From contig MHDW01000158.1 in assembly GCA_001803645.1 (NCBI GenBank), forward strand, positions 1 to 16,492: DNA of 16,492 nt, in the 5' to 3' direction. Shown piece after piece: positions 14,279 to 16,492 of this stretch (within the stretch, counting starts at the first letter, position 1; each line of letters starts with the position of its first letter). The position numbers and the translations under genes are program-made. The DNA is from Nitrospirae bacterium GWC2_42_7. GTDB taxonomy: Bacteria; Nitrospirota; Thermodesulfovibrionia; Thermodesulfovibrionales; UBA6898. The notes beneath the pieces were generated by a model. The model was given only the letters and a program-made list of their open reading frames with translations. It did not search any database and was not told the origin of the DNA.

Positions 14279-15520
14279 CTATTCGACAAGATAAAAAAAC
14301 TTTTCTCTGAAATCAGCAACAGTAAGATTGGCTGCACCAGCAAGCTTAGATAGATTCTTTGTGCTGAAATCTTCTTTTTCGAGCCTCAACATATATTGTC
14401 TTCCGACCTCATAAGCTTCAGATTTTATGTCAACAAGCTTCACCTTTGTTTTTCCTGTAACAGGATCAGCCATCTCAACAAACGAAACCGGTCTGAGCTT
14501 GCCTTCATCAAAAACGATCATGGCAGCTGTACCGCCATTAATGAGGAATCTGACCGCACCATATCCCAAGTCCCTTGTGTATTCAATGTCGTATGGTATG
14601 GGGTCAGCAGCTCTTAGTTCATAACCGACACGTTTATCCACTATCGTCACATGTAAATCTCTTGATTCAAGGCTTTTCCTTATTATATGCTTCATGATCC
14701 TGCCGAGCTGTATCTCTGAAAATCTCATTCTACCGGCTTCGTCCTTTTCTATGCCTTCACAGGTCTCAATATCTTTGATGTCAAATTTGCTGGATATGCC
14801 TTCTGCAAGTATGGCCACCCCGTGGTTCTTGCCCATTGAAAGTCTTTTGATAATAGAGCCCTCGATCATATCAGCGACCTTCTGCAGGGGAAGCTTCTCT
14901 TCCACAAACTCCTCAGGGATCAATGTAATGGCAGCGCCAACAGCCTTTCCGATGCCTAGCGCAAGATGTCCTGAGTTTCTGCCCATAGTAGTAATTAAAT
15001 ACCACCTTCCGGTTGTCTTCGCATCCTCCATTATATTTTTGACTACTTTTACTCCCCAGTGGCGGGCTGTTTCATATCCGAAAGAAGATTTTCCACCGGG
15101 GAGATAAAGATCGTTATCAATTGTCTTGGGCACATGAACTACCGAGAGTTTTCCCCTTGATTCCCTCTCTATCCAACGCGCCATAAATGCTGTCCCGTCA
15201 CCGCCAATAGTTATAAGGTAGCGCACATTAAGTGACTTCAGAGTATTCAGAAGAACTTTGAATTTCTCTTTTGCAGAATCTATAGGGTCCCTTGAAGTCT
15301 TGAGGATCGAACCACCGGAAGTATGGATCCTCGAGACTTTTTCGATCGTCAGCGGGATACCGCATTTTTTATCACCGGCAAAAAGACTTTTAAAACCGCC
15401 TACAATTCCTATTATCTCCTTGCCTGAGTTGACAGCCTCTATAGTTGCTGCGCTTATTACACCGTTAATGCCTGGAGCAGGACCGCCCCCGACAACAATA
15501 GCTACTACCTCTTTTTTCAT
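14279..15520 (-). CDS. 6-phosphofructokinase (ATP/PPi donor uncertain)
   Basis: 413 aa. Phosphorylates fructose 6-phosphate to the 1,6-bisphosphate in glycolysis, or works reversibly if PPi-linked. Motifs: GGGPAPGIN (11-19), SGGSILKTSRDP (68-79), GGDGT (106-110), PKTIDND (131-137, catalytic Asp), MGRNSGHLAL (179-188), AEG (239-241) and GYELRAADPIPYDIEYTRDLG (from 299). PPi enzymes usually carry GGDD with PKTIDND and simple bacterial ATP enzymes GGDG with PGTIDND; this protein has Gly with Lys, the pairing seen in plant- and trypanosome-type ATP enzymes. ATP is therefore the better guess, though the overall length and the C-terminal GYELRAADP segment resemble the PPi clade. It is coupled to the aldolase gene by an ATGA overlap (15517-15520), so product and next enzyme are made together. 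Confidence 0.92.
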   Translation of the reverse strand: MKKEVVAIVVGGGPAPGINGVISAATIEAVNSGKEIIGIVGGFKSLFAGDKKCGIPLTIEKVSRIHTSGGSILKTSRDPIDSAKEKFKVLLNTLKSLNVRYLITIGGDGTAFMARWIERESRGKLSVVHVPKTIDNDLYLPGGKSSFGYETARHWGVKVVKNIMEDAKTTGRWYLITTMGRNSGHLALGIGKAVGAAITLIPEEFVEEKLPLQKVADMIEGSIIKRLSMGKNHGVAILAEGISSKFDIKDIETCEGIEKDEAGRMRFSEIQLGRIMKHIIRKSLESRDLHVTIVDKRVGYELRAADPIPYDIEYTRDLGYGAVRFLINGGTAAMIVFDEGKLRPVSFVEMADPVTGKTKVKLVDIKSEAYEVGRQYMLRLEKEDFSTKNLSKLAGAANLTVADFREKFFYLVE

Positions 15521-16492
15521 AGCTCCTTGAGTATATCCTCAGGAATATCTTTTTTGATGATCACAGGCTTTACTGTTTTATTTACTATTTCCATGGTATT
15601 TACAACCTTTAATTTGTCGAATAACAGCCCGAATTTGTCCTGAAGCTCTGCCATGATAGGCTCTCTTACTTCTTTCTTGAGGTCCCACCATTTCTTCTTT
15701 ATAGCGCCAAAGCCTTTTTTCCTTGTGCTGTAGATGAACTGCTCTTCTGTCTGGCCTTCCTTGCGTTCCTTCGCAAATTCAGTCTTGATATAATCGTAAA
15801 CTTCATTCCTGAAGTCTGCCGGAAGATGTTGGCTGTCGTAAATTATATTCTGGAATCCTGTTGCAAGATGCACCTCTGAGGTCCCTGTCTCAGGGAACAT
15901 ATGAAATGCCTCGTCAGGCAATGTTGATGCACCGTGCTGAACAGCGCCTGAAAGACCATATTCCTTTCTGGCGAGGTCTGACATCTGCCTTAGTGTATCG
16001 AAATCGATCTTGACCTTGGCAAGAGTTCCGTCAGGCAGTACAACGCCTCCGTGTGCTGTGCCTGTCTGAACACTGAGTTTGCTCAGGCCCTTGCCGAGTT
16101 TGAAGGTCTCATTAAAACCATCAAGATAAGCTTTAAGCTCATCAGGATTGCTGTTCTTTTTGCCTATCTCTCCTATCTCTCCGCCAATAGAGACCTCTAT
16201 CCCTTTGGGCTGTAGTCCCCTGATAATTGCTGCAAGTTCAGCAGTCTCAGCGAAATTAGGCCTCTGCTGCTCCTTGTTTGTCGGTTTATCAAGGTCAACA
16301 AGAGTGGATGAATCAATATCTATGTTGTAGAATTCAGCCTCTATGGCCTCAGCGATCAACCCTTTGATATACCCTGTTTCTGCGGCAGGATCGCCCAGAT
16401 AATTTTTTCTTACGAGCTGGAAATGATCCCCCTGTATAAAAACAGGCCCTTTATAGCCTTCTCTTACTGCTGCAGCCAGAACAACCGCTGAA
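15517..16492 (-). CDS. Class II fructose-1,6-bisphosphate aldolase (N-terminus outside window)
   Basis: The frame is open to the right edge, so at least 325 residues are visible and the start is missing; the TTG at 16359 is internal. Cleaves fructose 1,6-bisphosphate to glyceraldehyde 3-phosphate and dihydroxyacetone phosphate, or the reverse, with a divalent metal. The visible part shows VFIQGDHFQ (Asp-His of the active site), GGEIGEIGKK (acidic strand), VQTGTAHGGVVLPDG and GLSGAVQHGAST (two further metal-ligand histidines), and HLATGFQNIIYDS (phosphate-binding region). The C-terminal extension (FGAIKKKWWDLKKE onward, over 100 residues) is longer than in E. coli FbaA and fits the long-form family of environmental bacteria. 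Overlaps the phosphofructokinase gene by four bases, a glycolysis/gluconeogenesis pair. A related tagatose-bisphosphate aldolase activity cannot be excluded. Confidence 0.88.
   Translation of the reverse strand, partial: SAVVLAAAVREGYKGPVFIQGDHFQLVRKNYLGDPAAETGYIKGLIAEAIEAEFYNIDIDSSTLVDLDKPTNKEQQRPNFAETAELAAIIRGLQPKGIEVSIGGEIGEIGKKNSNPDELKAYLDGFNETFKLGKGLSKLSVQTGTAHGGVVLPDGTLAKVKIDFDTLRQMSDLARKEYGLSGAVQHGASTLPDEAFHMFPETGTSEVHLATGFQNIIYDSQHLPADFRNEVYDYIKTEFAKERKEGQTEEQFIYSTRKKGFGAIKKKWWDLKKEVREPIMAELQDKFGLLFDKLKVVNTMEIVNKTVKPVIIKKDIPEDILKEL

Noticed and set aside
1..16492. tRNA, rRNA, CRISPR or a c-di-GMP riboswitch
   Set aside because: No cloverleaf, rRNA-like block, regularly spaced repeat or conserved GEMM core was seen on reading; a covariance-model search would be needed to exclude small RNAs.

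Overview
The window looks like chromosomal DNA of a Gram-negative-type environmental bacterium of moderate G+C. The gene styles fit an anaerobe of the Nitrospirota or deltaproteobacterial kind: a long-form class II aldolase beside a phosphofructokinase with a PPi/plant-type signature, a CooT-family nickel protein, a globin-coupled sensor, a PilT with an MshEN-type front end, and NtrBC. This placement is inference from gene style; there is no rRNA marker. I see no tRNA, rRNA, CRISPR array, transposase, phage gene or integrase.

Layout. 1-1698 (-): 5' part of a long TPR protein that runs off the left edge. 1879-3086 (+): panC followed by a cysteine-free thioredoxin-fold protein. 3172-3921 (-): REC-PilZ response regulator with a good sigma-70 promoter. 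4200-7326 (+): UvrD/Rep-type helicase, then a polytopic membrane protein whose end overlaps the convergent lipoyl-transferase gene by 134 nt. 9554-7193 (-): CooT-like nickel protein, globin-coupled histidine-kinase-like protein and LipM-like acyltransferase, behind a near-consensus promoter. 9555-10017: gene-poor, with a MITE-like palindromic element. 10018-12440 (+): ntrB and ntrC, overlapping by one base. 12444-12586: broken Trm112-like gene. 12698-14272 (+): MshEN-PilT ATPase with its own extended -10 promoter. 16492-14279 (-): class II fructose-bisphosphate aldolase (5' end outside the window) and phosphofructokinase, overlapping by four bases.

Functional themes. (i) Second messenger and surface behaviour: REC-PilZ keeps both c-di-GMP motifs, while the MshEN-like front of the PilT keeps the tandem architecture but has lost both signature arginines; the TPR protein could belong here too. 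(ii) Signal transduction: a complete NtrB/NtrC pair, and a heme-globin 'kinase' whose phospho-acceptor histidine is aspartate. (iii) Central metabolism: pantothenate, protein lipoylation, and an aldolase/phosphofructokinase pair.

The strongest leads are the globin-coupled sensor with H-to-D in its H-box, the degenerate MshEN-PilT fusion, and the Trm112 remnant. No clearly new multi-gene system stands out; most of the window is ordinary chromosome.
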